Positions 15,132 to 23,447 of a stretch of 64,000 bases of DNA are shown here, in pieces (within the stretch, counting starts at the first letter, position 1; each line of letters opens with the position of its first letter). The stretch is from Cryobacterium sp. PH31-AA6 (GTDB lineage: Bacteria > Actinomycetota > Actinomycetes > Actinomycetales > Microbacteriaceae), in assembly GCF_030063195.1 (NCBI RefSeq), contig NZ_JASISS010000003.1:1-64000 (forward strand). Direction: 5' to 3'. The notes under the pieces are model-generated. The model was not told the DNA's origin. It searched no databases and saw nothing but the letters and a program-made list of their open reading frames with translations. The position numbers and the translations under genes were made by a program.

Positions 15132-17141
15132 GGTCTGGCGCGCCGCGGGCTCCGCGGTCGTCTGCCCGGCGGTCGTCTGCCCGGCGGTCGTCTGCTCGGC
15201 GGTCGTCTGCTCGGTGAGGGCCTCGATCGTCTCCGACACGGCGCCGAGGGCGGCCTCGGCCTCCTCGGCGGCCGCGGCCGCTTCGGTCTGCTCAGACTGT
15301 GCCTCCTGCACGGTGTCGTCCGACTCCGCGCGGGCATGCTCCACCGGATGCTTGCGCCGCCACAGCTTCCACCGGCGCTGCTCGCCCTCGGAGAGCGCCG
15401 CGGTGATCCGCTCGTCCATCTGGTCACCGAAGTGATCGTCGAAGTTCTCTTCCAGGTGGGCGGTGACGTGCTTACCGATCCGCCGGGCGAGCTCCTCGCG
15501 CCGCTGGCGACGCTCGGCCAGAACGAGCACCTGGTGCTCCTCCTGCAGGGCCTTGTACGTCGCGACACACATGCCGATCATCACCACGCTGACCGGGATG
15601 GCGGTCAGGATGGCTCCGGTCTGCAGGGCGGCGAGGCCGCCCGCCAGCAGCAGTGCGATGGAGACGAGGCCGCCGAGACCGGCCCAGAGGATGCGGCTCC
15701 ACTTCGGCGGATTGGTATCGCCGCCGGAAGCGAGCATATCGATGACGAGTGACCCGGAGTCGGCCGAGGTCACGAAGAAGATGGCGACCACGATCACGGC
15801 AATGACCGAGAGCACACCGCCGAACGGCAGCCCGGACAGGAAATCGAAGAGCACGTTCTCGGGGATGATGCCGACCGCGGGGTCGAACAGACCGCCGCCG
15901 CTGCCGTCCCAGGCCTGCTTGATGGCGCTGCCACCCATCACCGCGAACCACGCAAAGGTCACCAGCGTCGGCACCAACAGTACGCCGGCCACGAACTCGC
16001 GCACCGTGCGGCCACGGGAGATTCGGGCAATGAAGACGCCGACGAACGGCGCCCACGAGATCCACCAACCCCAGTAGAAAATGGTCCAGCCTCCCTGCCA
16101 GTCGAGGCCGGCCTGCCCGGTGAAGGAGCCCGCATCGAACGTGAGACCGACGACATCCTGGAGGTACCCGCCGATGGACTCGACGAAAACGCGGAGCAGG
16201 TAGAGCGTGGGGCCAAGAATCAGAACGGCGAAGAGCAGGAGACCGGCCATGCCCAGGTTGATGTTCGAGAGCCATTTGATGCCCTTGCCCACGCCGCTGA
16301 CCACGGACGCCGTGGCAATCAGGGTGATGACAACGATGAGCACGACGAGGAGAGTGTTGTCGACCTTGTCCACGACGCCCAGGTGGTGCAGGCCGGCCGC
16401 GATCTGCTTCACGCCGAGGCCGAGGGAGGTGGCCACGCCGAAGAGCGTTCCGACGATTGCGGTCACGTCGATGACGTCGCCGAGGCGACCGCGCACCCGG
16501 TCGCCCAGGATCGGTTCCAGAGCCCAGCGGATCGAGACCGGCCGGCCCTTGCGGTGGATGGCATAGGCGAGCGACAGTCCGACGACGGCGTAGATCGCCC
16601 AGGCGTGGAAACCCCAGTGCAGGAAGGTCTGCGACATCGCCGCCGCGGCGAGGTCCTGGCTGCTGCCGGTGACGCCGGGCTTGGGGTCGGTGAAGTGGGT
16701 GAGCGGCTCTGCCGTTCCCCAGAACACGAGACCGATGCCCATCCCCGCGGCGAAGAGCATCGAGAACCACGACATCAGGCCGAACTCGGGAACGTCGTCG
16801 TCCTGGCCGAGCTTGATGTCGCCGAATCGGCTCATCCCCATCCAGGCGGCGAAGACGACGAAGGCACCCACAATCAGGAGGTAGTAGGGCCCCAGTCCCG
16901 CGACGACCCAGCCCTGGAGCAGAGCGAGGGTGTCGCCCGTCCTGGTCGGGAAAGCGATGGCGACCACGACGATGGCGAGAATGATGACGATCGCCGGATA
17001 GAAGACACGGGGGGCAGGTACGATCCTGGCCCGGGTGCTGTGCCGGGAGTGTTCTGGGGGTCGGGCGTCGGGGCTGTGCTGAGCAGTCTGTGGTGCGGTC
17101 ACGGCGGTGCTTTCTGGATCGGGAGCAGGGAACGCCGTCAT
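15072..17141 (-). CDS. BCCT-family betaine/choline/carnitine transporter
   Basis: 689-residue sodium- or proton-coupled importer of trimethylammonium osmolytes such as glycine betaine. About 12 helices from residue 45 to 555 include the family's GMGIGLVFWGTAEPLTHF, the FYWGWWISWAPFVGVFIARISRGRTVREF signature with the aromatic substrate box, and FFVTSADSGSLVIDMLASGG. A long cytoplasmic C-terminus (about 130 residues, acidic, Ala/Glu-rich, with TTAEQ/TTAGQ repeats) is the kind of tail that senses osmotic stress in BetP. ATG 17141 has no clear ribosome-binding site; GTG 17102 with AGAAAG upstream is a good alternative. A minus-strand TAGGAT at 17252-17257 may be its -10. Its last 60 bases overlap the convergent HemD-NnaR gene. 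Confidence 0.9.
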   Translation of the reverse strand: MTAFPAPDPESTAVTAPQTAQHSPDARPPEHSRHSTRARIVPAPRVFYPAIVIILAIVVVAIAFPTRTGDTLALLQGWVVAGLGPYYLLIVGAFVVFAAWMGMSRFGDIKLGQDDDVPEFGLMSWFSMLFAAGMGIGLVFWGTAEPLTHFTDPKPGVTGSSQDLAAAAMSQTFLHWGFHAWAIYAVVGLSLAYAIHRKGRPVSIRWALEPILGDRVRGRLGDVIDVTAIVGTLFGVATSLGLGVKQIAAGLHHLGVVDKVDNTLLVVLIVVITLIATASVVSGVGKGIKWLSNINLGMAGLLLFAVLILGPTLYLLRVFVESIGGYLQDVVGLTFDAGSFTGQAGLDWQGGWTIFYWGWWISWAPFVGVFIARISRGRTVREFVAGVLLVPTLVTFAWFAVMGGSAIKQAWDGSGGGLFDPAVGIIPENVLFDFLSGLPFGGVLSVIAVIVVAIFFVTSADSGSLVIDMLASGGDTNPPKWSRILWAGLGGLVSIALLLAGGLAALQTGAILTAIPVSVVMIGMCVATYKALQEEHQVLVLAERRQRREELARRIGKHVTAHLEENFDDHFGDQMDERITAALSEGEQRRWKLWRRKHPVEHARAESDDTVQEAQSEQTEAAAAAEEAEAALGAVSETIEALTEQTTAEQTTAGQTTAGQTTAEPAARQTSDVDAVATLDHRGDEARHR
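15156..15215 (-). repeat. Four 15-bp in-frame repeats in the BCCT C-terminal tail
   Basis: Four head-to-tail copies of GGTCGTCTGCYCGGY (plus strand), encoding repeated TTAEQ/TTAGQ pentapeptides. Likely to vary in copy number between strains by slippage. Confidence 0.85.
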
Positions 17142-17294
17142 CGTGGCCGTGCAGGCGTCAATGAATCTCGGCAGTACCGCATCCGCGAGGCCTGCAGCGA
17201 GACGAGCACCCAGGTCCGTAACAGGGAAGGGATGCCCGACGCGAATCTTCCATCCTACCGCCAGTCCGGTCGGCGACGACCGCGGTGGTCCGCT

Positions 17295-18185
17295 TCAGCC
17301 GCGCAGTCGCCGCATCGAAGCGGGCAGCTGGTCGAGAACGGCCTCCGACCCGGCGTAGATGCCGTCGCCGCGGGGCCAATGACTGATCACATCGGTGAAG
17401 CCGAGTGCGTCGGCCCGACCGACGGCATCCTCGAATGCCGCCACGCTCGCCAGCGAATACGACCCGCCGCTGTCCAGGTTGAGGTAGCGGTCGATCGTGG
17501 CGGGGTCGCGCCCCTCGGCGTGCGCGGTCTCGTCGAGCCGGGACGCGAGCCGCGCGACCGAGGCCCACCAGTCCTCGCCGCTGACGCCGTCGGCGCCGGT
17601 CGTGACCCAGCCGGCGCCGTGCCGCACGGCCAGGCGCAGCCCCTTCGGCCCGTTGGCCGCGATCACGAACGGAAGCCTGGGTGACTGCCGGGGCGCCCCG
17701 ACCATTCGCGCGTTCACCGCGGTCGCCCACTCGCCGGTGAAACTGATGCCGGCGCCGCCCGGTTCCTCGTGGCGGAGGAGCACGTCGAGGTCGCCGACGA
17801 ACTCCGAGAACCGCTCGTGCCGCTGCCGCGGCGTGAACTCCGGCTGACCGAGCACGAACGCGTCGAAGCCGGTTCCGCCCGAACCGACGCCGAGGAGCAG
17901 CCTGCCGCCTGCGATGTCATCCAGGGTCGCGAGTTCCTTGGCGAACGGCACCGGATGCCGGAAGTTCGGTGACGAGACGAAGGTGCCGAGCCGGATCCGC
18001 TCGGTCACCACGGCCGCGGCGGTGAGCGTGGGGATCGTGGCGTGCCACGGCTGGTCGGCCAGGCTCCGCCAGGACAGGTGGTCGTAGGTCCAGGCGTGGT
18101 CGAACCCGAGCGCTTCGGCGCCGACCCATTTCTTCCGGGCGAGCGCCCACGGATCCTGCGGCAAAATGACGATTCCGAAACGCAT
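17295..18185 (-). CDS. LLM-class flavin-dependent oxidoreductase
   Basis: 296-residue luciferase-like TIM-barrel protein using FMN or F420. It opens with MRFGIVILPQDPWALARKKWVGAEALGFDHAWTYDHLSWR, and has TERIRLGTFVSSPNFRHPVPFAKELATLDDIAGGRLLLGVGSGG, the classical conserved core of the family, and a C-terminal GFTDVISHWPRGDG. Substrate cannot be told. Convergent with nothing, it lies between the BCCT gene (same strand, downstream) and a divergent SDR. TAGACT lies 6 bases before ATG 18185 and no ribosome-binding site is present, so a leaderless message is likely. Confidence 0.85.
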   Translation of the reverse strand: MRFGIVILPQDPWALARKKWVGAEALGFDHAWTYDHLSWRSLADQPWHATIPTLTAAAVVTERIRLGTFVSSPNFRHPVPFAKELATLDDIAGGRLLLGVGSGGTGFDAFVLGQPEFTPRQRHERFSEFVGDLDVLLRHEEPGGAGISFTGEWATAVNARMVGAPRQSPRLPFVIAANGPKGLRLAVRHGAGWVTTGADGVSGEDWWASVARLASRLDETAHAEGRDPATIDRYLNLDSGGSYSLASVAAFEDAVGRADALGFTDVISHWPRGDGIYAGSEAVLDQLPASMRRLRG

Positions 18186-18197
18186 GCTGCGAGTCTA
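18183..18197 (-). promoter_or_regulatory. Leaderless -10 element, LLM oxidoreductase
   Basis: TAGACT (18192-18197, minus), 6-base gap, ATG; no Shine-Dalgarno. Confidence 0.6.
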
Positions 18198-18218
18198 CGG
18201 ACCGTGCCGGCCGTCGCC

Positions 18219-18247
18219 TTATCAGCCCATGCCGCCGGTGCTATTAA
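18219..18247 (+). promoter_or_regulatory. Sigma-A-like promoter for the SDR at 18293
   Basis: TTATCA at 18219-18224, exactly 17-base spacer, TATTAA at 18242-18247. Predicts a leader of about 40 nt carrying AAGGAG before the ATG. Confidence 0.55.
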
Positions 18248-18292
18248 TGGGGCGCACGCTCACCGCGGGCGAGCACAGCGAAGGAGCACCAG

Positions 18293-19054
18293 ATGAACGC
18301 CGCACTCTCCCCCGACCGGTTCTCCGGGAAGACCGCCATTGTCACCGGGGCAGGATCGGGCATCGGTCGGGCCACGGCCATCCGTCTGGCGCGGGAGGGC
18401 GCGACGGTTGTCGCGGCCGACATCTCCGCAGATCGCCTGGCCGCGCTCATGGCGGAGTTTCCCGAGCTCGGCTTCGTCACCGTTGACGGCGACGTGAGCC
18501 TCGAGGAAACCGTGCAGAGGATCGTCGCCGCCGCCGGAGACCGGATCGACGTTCTCGCCAACGTCGCGGGCATCATGGACGGCTTCCTCCCTGTCGGGGA
18601 GATCGACGACGAGACCTGGGAGCGGGTGTTCCGGGTCAACGTCACCGCCGTCATGAGGCTGACCCGCGCCGTGCTGCCGAGCATGCTCGAGGCCGGCTCA
18701 GGGTCGATCGTGAACGTCAGCTCGGAGGCCGGCATCAGAGGCGGCTGCGCCGGGGTCGCCTACACGGCGTCGAAGCACGCCGTGATCGGGCTCACCCGCA
18801 ACACCTCCGTGATGTATGCCGCGAAAGGCATCCGTTCGAATGCGGTGGTGCCCGGCGGGGTAGCCACCAATATCGAGGCGCCGTTCAAGTCCGCCCTGGC
18901 CGGGGAGGCGCTCGGTCCAATCCTGCAGACGATCGTGCCGCCGATCGCCACGTCGGAGCAGCTCGCCGCGTCGATCACCTGGCTGGCCAGCGAGGACTCG
19001 GCCAATGTCACGGGCGCCCTGCTCGCCTCCGACGGCGGCTGGTCCGCAATCTGA
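18293..19054 (+). CDS. Classical SDR-family oxidoreductase
   Basis: 253-residue NAD(P)-dependent short-chain dehydrogenase. The cofactor loop is TGAGSGIGRATAIRLAREGA (residues about 19-38), followed by a Val-Val-Ala-Ala-Asp (Asp suggests NAD(H) preference), NVAGIMDG in place of the usual NNAG, catalytic Ser in NVSSEAG and YTASKHAV with the catalytic Tyr-Lys pair. It ends with the family-typical SDGGWSAI. ATG 18293 has AAGGAG 6 bases upstream. Substrate unknown; the neighbours give no pathway. Confidence 0.85.
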   Translation: MNAALSPDRFSGKTAIVTGAGSGIGRATAIRLAREGATVVAADISADRLAALMAEFPELGFVTVDGDVSLEETVQRIVAAAGDRIDVLANVAGIMDGFLPVGEIDDETWERVFRVNVTAVMRLTRAVLPSMLEAGSGSIVNVSSEAGIRGGCAGVAYTASKHAVIGLTRNTSVMYAAKGIRSNAVVPGGVATNIEAPFKSALAGEALGPILQTIVPPIATSEQLAASITWLASEDSANVTGALLASDGGWSAI

Positions 19055-19216
19055 CCCCGGCGCCTGCGTTGCTGTGGCTGCGCATCCTCAGGACAGTCGG
19101 GGTGGCCGCACACGGCACGCGGCCGCGCGGGGTCACCGCCTGCACCCCGTCCAGGCGCCCCCCTCTCCGAGGGCATGAGGGGTGCGCAGGTCAGCGGCAG
19201 GTGCCACACTCGAGCC

Positions 19217-20353
19217 ATGACTGGAAGCGAGCACTCACCGATCCGCTGCGGCATCGTCCCGCCGTATCTCCTGGTCCGGCTTGCCCGGCTCGATGACCCG
19301 CGGTTCGCCGCGGCGGCCGAGGCGGCCCGCCAGTCACTGCTCAGGGATGCCCCGCTGCGCACTGTGCGCGAGGCGCCGCATCCGCTTCCCGGTCCCGGGC
19401 TGCGCGCCGGTGCGGCACCCAAGCGGGTGCCGGGCACCATCGACCGCAGCATCTCGGATGCCGCCGGGCTGGAACGCCTGCCCGGTCGCCTCGCACGCGC
19501 GGAGGGCCACCCGCCCGTGCCGGATGTCGCGGTGCAGGAAGCCTGGGACGGCCTCGGCCGCACGCACGACCTGTTCTGGAGCCGGTTCGACCGGGACTCG
19601 GTCGACGACCACGGACTGCCGCTCGACGCCACCGTGCACTACGGGCGCAACTACGACAATGCGTTCTGGGACGGCGAGCGGATGGTCTTCGGCGACGGCG
19701 ACGGGCTGGTTTTCAACCGGTTCACGGCGTCGCTGACCGTGATCGGGCACGAGCTCACCCACGGAGTGACCCAGTTCACCGCGAATCTCGCCTATCAGGG
19801 TCAGTCCGGCGCGATCAACGAGTCCCTGTCCGATGTCTTCGGTTCCCTCGTCGAGCAGCACGCGCGGGATCAGTCGACGGCCGAGGCTGGTTGGCTGATC
19901 GGTGAGGGACTCTTCACCGATCAGGTCCAGGGGGTCGCCCTCCGCTCGATGAAGGCCCCGGGCACCGCGTACAACGATGACGTCCTCGGCCGGGACCCGC
20001 AACCGGACAGCATGGCCGGCTACGTCGAGACCGAAGACGACAACGGCGGCGTGCACCTGAACTCCGGCATCCTCAACCGGGCGTTCTACCTGGTCGCCAC
20101 GGCCCTGGGCGGCAACGCCTGGGACGCTCCGGGGCAGATCTGGTACGACACCCTGACCAACGGCACCCTGGGCGGCACCGCCACCTTTGCCGTGTTCGCC
20201 AGGGCCACCGTGCGGGCGGCCGTGAAGCGCTACGGGATCGGATCGGCGGAGCACCTGGCGGTCGTCTCCGGCTGGACCACCGTCGGTCTCGGGTCCGGTC
20301 TGGCAGCGGGCGTTCCCGGACCGAAACGATCGGAACGCCAGCGGCCGGAGTAG
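19217..20353 (+). CDS. Protealysin-like M4 family metalloprotease
   Basis: 378-residue zinc protease of the thermolysin family, protealysin subgroup. It lacks a signal peptide and instead starts with the short protealysin-type propeptide containing CGIVPPYLL (residues 11-19). Catalytic site: His178-Glu179-x-x-His182 (HELTHG), third zinc ligand Glu202 in NESLSD, and the transition-state His282 in DDNGGVHLNSGILN. Protealysins are probably cytoplasmic or released by a nonclassical route and are kept in check by the inhibitor encoded next door, as here. The start ATG 19217 has CACACT 6 bases upstream, a weak leaderless -10. Spacing to the emfourin gene is 10 bases. Confidence 0.9.
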   Translation: MTGSEHSPIRCGIVPPYLLVRLARLDDPRFAAAAEAARQSLLRDAPLRTVREAPHPLPGPGLRAGAAPKRVPGTIDRSISDAAGLERLPGRLARAEGHPPVPDVAVQEAWDGLGRTHDLFWSRFDRDSVDDHGLPLDATVHYGRNYDNAFWDGERMVFGDGDGLVFNRFTASLTVIGHELTHGVTQFTANLAYQGQSGAINESLSDVFGSLVEQHARDQSTAEAGWLIGEGLFTDQVQGVALRSMKAPGTAYNDDVLGRDPQPDSMAGYVETEDDNGGVHLNSGILNRAFYLVATALGGNAWDAPGQIWYDTLTNGTLGGTATFAVFARATVRAAVKRYGIGSAEHLAVVSGWTTVGLGSGLAAGVPGPKRSERQRPE

Positions 20354-20366
20354 CATCGGGCGCATG
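20351..20366 (+). promoter_or_regulatory. Leaderless -10 element for the emfourin gene, overlapping the protease stop codon
   Basis: TAGCAT (20351-20356), 7-base gap, ATG 20364. The TAG of the hexamer is the protease stop codon. Confidence 0.5.
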
Positions 20367-20720
20367 AAGGTCGTCGTTTCACGAAGCGGTGGCATGGCCG
20401 GCATCCGAACCACCTGGGAGGTCGACGTCGACGCGCAGCCCGACGCCGACGACTGGGCCAGCCTGATCACGGCCCTGCCCTGGGCGGAGGTGGCGGTGCG
20501 CGCCCCGGAACCGGACCGATTCGTCTACCGCATCCGGTGCCCGCCGAACGAGGTGGTGCTCGCCGAACCACAGCTCTGCGGCCCGTGGAAGGAACTCGTC
20601 GACCGGGTGAAGGCGTCGCAATCCGGGGTGTCCGCGGCGGGGGGCAGGCGGGCCCGGTCGTCGCGGACGCCTGACTCGCCACTGGGTGATTTTGGAGTGA
20701 ACTCCCAGCCTCCGGGATGA
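20364..20720 (+). CDS. Emfourin-type protealysin inhibitor
   Basis: 118-residue protein matching the emfourin family: MKVVVSRSGGMAGIRTTWEVDVDAQ at the start, an acidic LITALPW region and a conserved FVYRIRCPP beta segment. Emfourins are cytoplasmic inhibitors that bind the active site of the cognate M4 protease encoded next to them. The pairing with a protealysin-like enzyme 10 bases upstream makes the assignment strong. The last 25 residues (Ser/Arg-rich, from about residue 93) extend past the usual family end. Its stop overlaps an ATGA that could start the next reading frame. Being possibly leaderless with its own -10, the inhibitor might be made without the protease. Confidence 0.82.
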   Translation: MKVVVSRSGGMAGIRTTWEVDVDAQPDADDWASLITALPWAEVAVRAPEPDRFVYRIRCPPNEVVLAEPQLCGPWKELVDRVKASQSGVSAAGGRRARSSRTPDSPLGDFGVNSQPPG

Positions 20721-20794
20721 GCGCGGTCCCGGCCCCCGCCCGGATTGCTTTGTCGCCTGCTCGCATCCGACCCGATGGCGTGGGAATATGGGGC

Positions 20795-21220
20795 ATGGAC
20801 ACCAACGACCTGTATCCGGTCCGGCACCTCAGCGAAGACGAGTGCTGGGAGTTGCTGATCTCGTCGAGTTTCGGGCGCCTCGCCATGAGCATCTCGGGGG
20901 AGCCGGACATCTACCCCGTGAATTTCATCGCCTCGGACCGGCGGCTCCTCTTCCGAACGGCGGAAGGGACGAAGCTCCTCGAACTGACGGTGAACGACAA
21001 GGTCGCCTTCGAGACCGATGGGATCGGCCGCGACGAGGCGTGGAGCGTCGTGGTACGAGGTCAAGCCCGCGTGCTGGACACGCAGGCGGAGATCGAGGCC
21101 GCTGACCAGCTCCCCCTGCGGCCGCTGATCCCCACGCTCAAGTACATCTACGTCGAGATCACCCCCCAGGTGGTCACCGGCAGGCGGTTCGAACTCGGGC
21201 CGGAACCCGAGCGCTACTAG
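20795..21220 (+). CDS. Pyridoxamine 5'-phosphate oxidase family (split-barrel flavin/F420-binding) protein
   Basis: 141-residue split beta-barrel protein. It shows HLSEDECWELLISSSFGRLAMSISGEPDIYPVNFIASDRRLLFRTAEGTKLLELTVNDKVAFETD, the typical N-terminal core of the family in actinobacteria, and SVVVRGQARVL. Such proteins bind FMN, F420 or heme; the reaction is unknown. I chose ATG 20795 because homology starts at MDTNDLYPVRHLS and GGGG lies just before; the opening to 20717 overlaps the emfourin stop and adds an unconvincing 26 residues. Confidence 0.75.
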   Translation: MDTNDLYPVRHLSEDECWELLISSSFGRLAMSISGEPDIYPVNFIASDRRLLFRTAEGTKLLELTVNDKVAFETDGIGRDEAWSVVVRGQARVLDTQAEIEAADQLPLRPLIPTLKYIYVEITPQVVTGRRFELGPEPERY

Positions 21221-21230
21221 GCAGAACGCC

Positions 21231-22112
21231 ATGTCAACCACGCCTTCAGACAACACGGGTGAGCACACGCCGACCAGCACGCCGGGCATCGTCCTGATCA
21301 CCGGGACCTCGTCAGGGATCGGGCTGCACGCCGCCATCGCGGCCGCCCGGGCCGGTCACACGGTCGTGGCCACCATGCGCAATCTCGAGGGCGCGCGCGC
21401 CCTGCGCGACGCGGCGGATGCTGCCGCGGTGACCCTGGACATCCGCCGCCTCGACGTGACCGAGGCTGAATCGGTGACCGAGGTGGTGGCCGAGATCGTC
21501 GACCGGTACGGCCGCCTCGACGCCGTGGTCAACAACGCCGGGTCCGGGCACGTGGGAACCATCGAGAACGAGACCATCGACCAGGTCAGGGCCGTGATGG
21601 AAGTGAACTTCTTCGGAGTGGTGTCCGTGACCCGGGCCGCGCTCCCCCACCTGCGCACCAGCGGAGGCCGGCTGATCACCGTCTCCAGTGTCGGGGGCGT
21701 GGTCGGCCAGCCGTTCAATGAGGCGTACTGCGCCGCGAAGTTCGCCGTCGAGGGATTCATGGAGAGCCTCGCTCCCGTGGCCCGCGCCGCCGGGGTCTCC
21801 GTGACCGTGGTCGAGCCCGGCGCGGTGGCGAGTTCGTTCGTCGCGAACGTCGGTTTCGATTTGACCGCGCCGCCCGCCTTCGGCGACCCGTATGCGGCCG
21901 GTCTGACCGCCTATCTGGCCCGGGCGGGTTCCTCCTTCGCCGCGGCCCAGTCGGCGGAAAGTGCCGGCGGCGTCGTCGCCGCGCTCCTCGAGGGCGATAC
22001 GCCCGCGTTCCGCGTGCAGACCTCGGATGCCGCCCGCCAGTTCGTGGGTGTCAAGCTCGCCGATCTCGACGGAGCCGCCGTCCAGGGCCTGACCGGCAGC
22101 TGGATCGCCTAG
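21231..22112 (+). CDS. SDR-family oxidoreductase
   Basis: 293-residue short-chain dehydrogenase with a 17-residue Thr/Ser/Pro-rich N-terminal extension. Cofactor loop TGTSSGIGLHAAIAAARAGH, NNAGSGHVG, VSSVGG with the catalytic Ser, and YCAAKFAVEGFMESL with the Tyr-Lys pair. The VVEPGAVASSF segment and C-terminal length fit the group often annotated as ketoreductase or retinol-dehydrogenase-like. Ten bases after the PNPOx-like gene and same strand, so possibly co-transcribed. Followed by a strong hairpin. Confidence 0.82.
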   Translation: MSTTPSDNTGEHTPTSTPGIVLITGTSSGIGLHAAIAAARAGHTVVATMRNLEGARALRDAADAAAVTLDIRRLDVTEAESVTEVVAEIVDRYGRLDAVVNNAGSGHVGTIENETIDQVRAVMEVNFFGVVSVTRAALPHLRTSGGRLITVSSVGGVVGQPFNEAYCAAKFAVEGFMESLAPVARAAGVSVTVVEPGAVASSFVANVGFDLTAPPAFGDPYAAGLTAYLARAGSSFAAAQSAESAGGVVAALLEGDTPAFRVQTSDAARQFVGVKLADLDGAAVQGLTGSWIA

Positions 22113-22136
22113 CGTCCAGGCCCGAGCCCGAGCCCG

Positions 22137-22180
22137 TTTCCGCGGACCGCGCCCGCCACCGCGGGCGCGCTCCGCGGAAA
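22137..22180. terminator. Bidirectional terminator-like hairpin between convergent genes
   Basis: Arms TTTCCGCGGA (22137-22146) and TCCGCGGAAA (22171-22180) pair over 10 bp, then GCGCCCGC/GCGGGCGC pair over 8 bp around a CACC loop, with one mismatch between the blocks. It sits between the SDR stop and the stop of the convergent gene at 22233. Confidence 0.65.
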
Positions 22181-22232
22181 GCGGCGCGGCGTGGGCGCTG
22201 CGGCATCCGGCCGGAGTGCTCGGCCGGAGTGC

Positions 22233-22652
22233 TCAGGCGAGGTCGTCGGCCGCGAGCCGGATCAGCCGGAGCAGGGCCAGGGCGTAGGCATCCGCGGTGT
22301 CGGCTGCGTCGTGGTTCTCCTCGGTCCCGGCCACCACGACGCCGACTCGGTAGCCGTCGAGACCGATCCGGGTGAGCGAGCGAAAGGCGCTGCCGAGCAA
22401 TTCGCGCAGCTGGTCCTCGCGGGGCAGCCAGAGCGCATCCTCGAGGGCCAGCGAATCGAGGGCCCACTCCGTGGTGCCGTTGAAGCCGAGGATCGTGCCG
22501 GTGTCGAACTCGTGCGGCTCGATGGTCATCTCGCTGACCGTGAACACGTCGTTCTCGAAGCCCGACCGCTCGATTCGGAAGGCATCGCCCGAGGTCGGCC
22601 GCCAGCGCAACCCGGCGCCGGCCAGGGCCCGTGCGCGGTCCAGTGAGATCAT
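22233..22652 (-). CDS. Conserved hypothetical protein
   Basis: 139-residue soluble protein that I recognise only as an actinobacterial conserved protein of unknown function. Visible features: N-terminal MISLDRARALAGAGLRWRPTSGDAFRI, a central ILGFNGTTEWALDSLALEDALWLPREDQLRELLG segment, and an Ala/Asp-rich C-terminal helix. No membrane segment, signal or metal motif. It starts at ATG 22652 with GGAGG 7 bases upstream. Relatives are sometimes labelled pilus assembly CpaE in databases; nothing in the sequence (no Walker motif) supports that. Confidence 0.7.
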   Translation of the reverse strand: MISLDRARALAGAGLRWRPTSGDAFRIERSGFENDVFTVSEMTIEPHEFDTGTILGFNGTTEWALDSLALEDALWLPREDQLRELLGSAFRSLTRIGLDGYRVGVVVAGTEENHDAADTADAYALALLRLIRLAADDLA

Positions 22653-22802
22653 TGCCCGTTACCTCCGCCCACTGACGTCGTCAGAGAGACAGTCTTCTGA
22701 GAGGACCGGAGTGACCCGATCGGTGAATCTCACTGTGCACGTCCAGCCGGGCAGCCGCAAGGGTCCGTCACAAGTCGTCAGGATTTCGGCAGGATCGGTG
22801 CC

Positions 22803-22890
22803 GGTGGTCGAGCGTGTCGAGGCCTCGCAGGTCTCGACCGGCTCGACCACCGCAGGCCCGACCACCGCAGGCTCGGCCACCGGGGGATGG
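22803..22890. repeat. Inverted pair of the GTCGAGCCTGTCGAGACC repeat plus partial units
   Basis: Arms 22803-22824 and 22830-22851 pair at 19 of 22 positions around a TCGCA loop; each arm is one copy of the repeat found at 7841-8000. Two or three partial units (CGACCACCGCAGG) follow to about 22890. Located between the hypothetical gene's promoter side and the FKBP stop. Confidence 0.85.
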
Positions 22891-22894
22891 ATAC

Positions 22895-23266
22895 CTAGCT
22901 GACGCCGAGCAGGTCGATCACGAAGATCAGCGTCTGACCGGAGAGACGGTGGCCTCCGCCGGCGGGGCCATAGGCCAGGTGCGGCGGCACGACAAGCTTG
23001 CGACGCCCGCCGACCTTCATTCCCGGGATGCCCTGCTGCCAGCCGGCGATCAGGGAGCCGAGCGGGAAGTTGATCGACTGGCCGCGGTTCCACGACGAGT
23101 CGAATTCGTCCCCGGTGTCGTACTCGACGCCCAGGTAGTGCACGTCGACGGTGGCGCCGGGGGTAGCCTCGGCTCCCTCGCCAACCACGATGTCGTTAAC
23201 GGTGAGGGCCTCGGGCGCGGGGCCCTCCGGCGCGTCGAGTTCGGGCTTGGAGTTCAGATCAGTCAT
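22895..23266 (-). CDS. FKBP-type peptidyl-prolyl cis-trans isomerase
   Basis: 123-residue single-domain FKBP, cytoplasmic (no signal). It has DVHYLGVEYDTGDEFDSSWNRGQSINFPLG, GWQQGIPGMKVGGRRKLVVPPHLAYG and QTLIFVIDLLGV, which supply the hydrophobic rotamase pocket residues (Tyr, Phe, Asp, Phe, Trp, Tyr, Phe). It speeds proline isomerisation during folding. ATG 23266 is the first Met consistent with the family length; the longer opening is out of keeping with homologues. No strong ribosome-binding site; TTGGAT lies 6 bases upstream, a poor leaderless -10. Confidence 0.92.
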   Translation of the reverse strand: MTDLNSKPELDAPEGPAPEALTVNDIVVGEGAEATPGATVDVHYLGVEYDTGDEFDSSWNRGQSINFPLGSLIAGWQQGIPGMKVGGRRKLVVPPHLAYGPAGGGHRLSGQTLIFVIDLLGVS

Positions 23267-23447
23267 GGTCCTATCCAACCGGATTCGGCCGCCGTTCGCA
23301 CACCGGAAAATTACCCCTTGCGCGAACGGGTCAGTGAGGCGCACTATGGGATCAGTAACTCGCCGGTCCGGGAGAGTCGTCGGCATCGCCACACCACCGG
23401 GCGGCGAGTTCTTTGTCTGCCACGGCGTTTGCCGCTGCTGCTGCCGG

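Noticed and set aside
22233..22652. Pilus assembly protein CpaE
   Set aside because: Some relatives carry this label, but no P-loop or receiver domain is present; called hypothetical.
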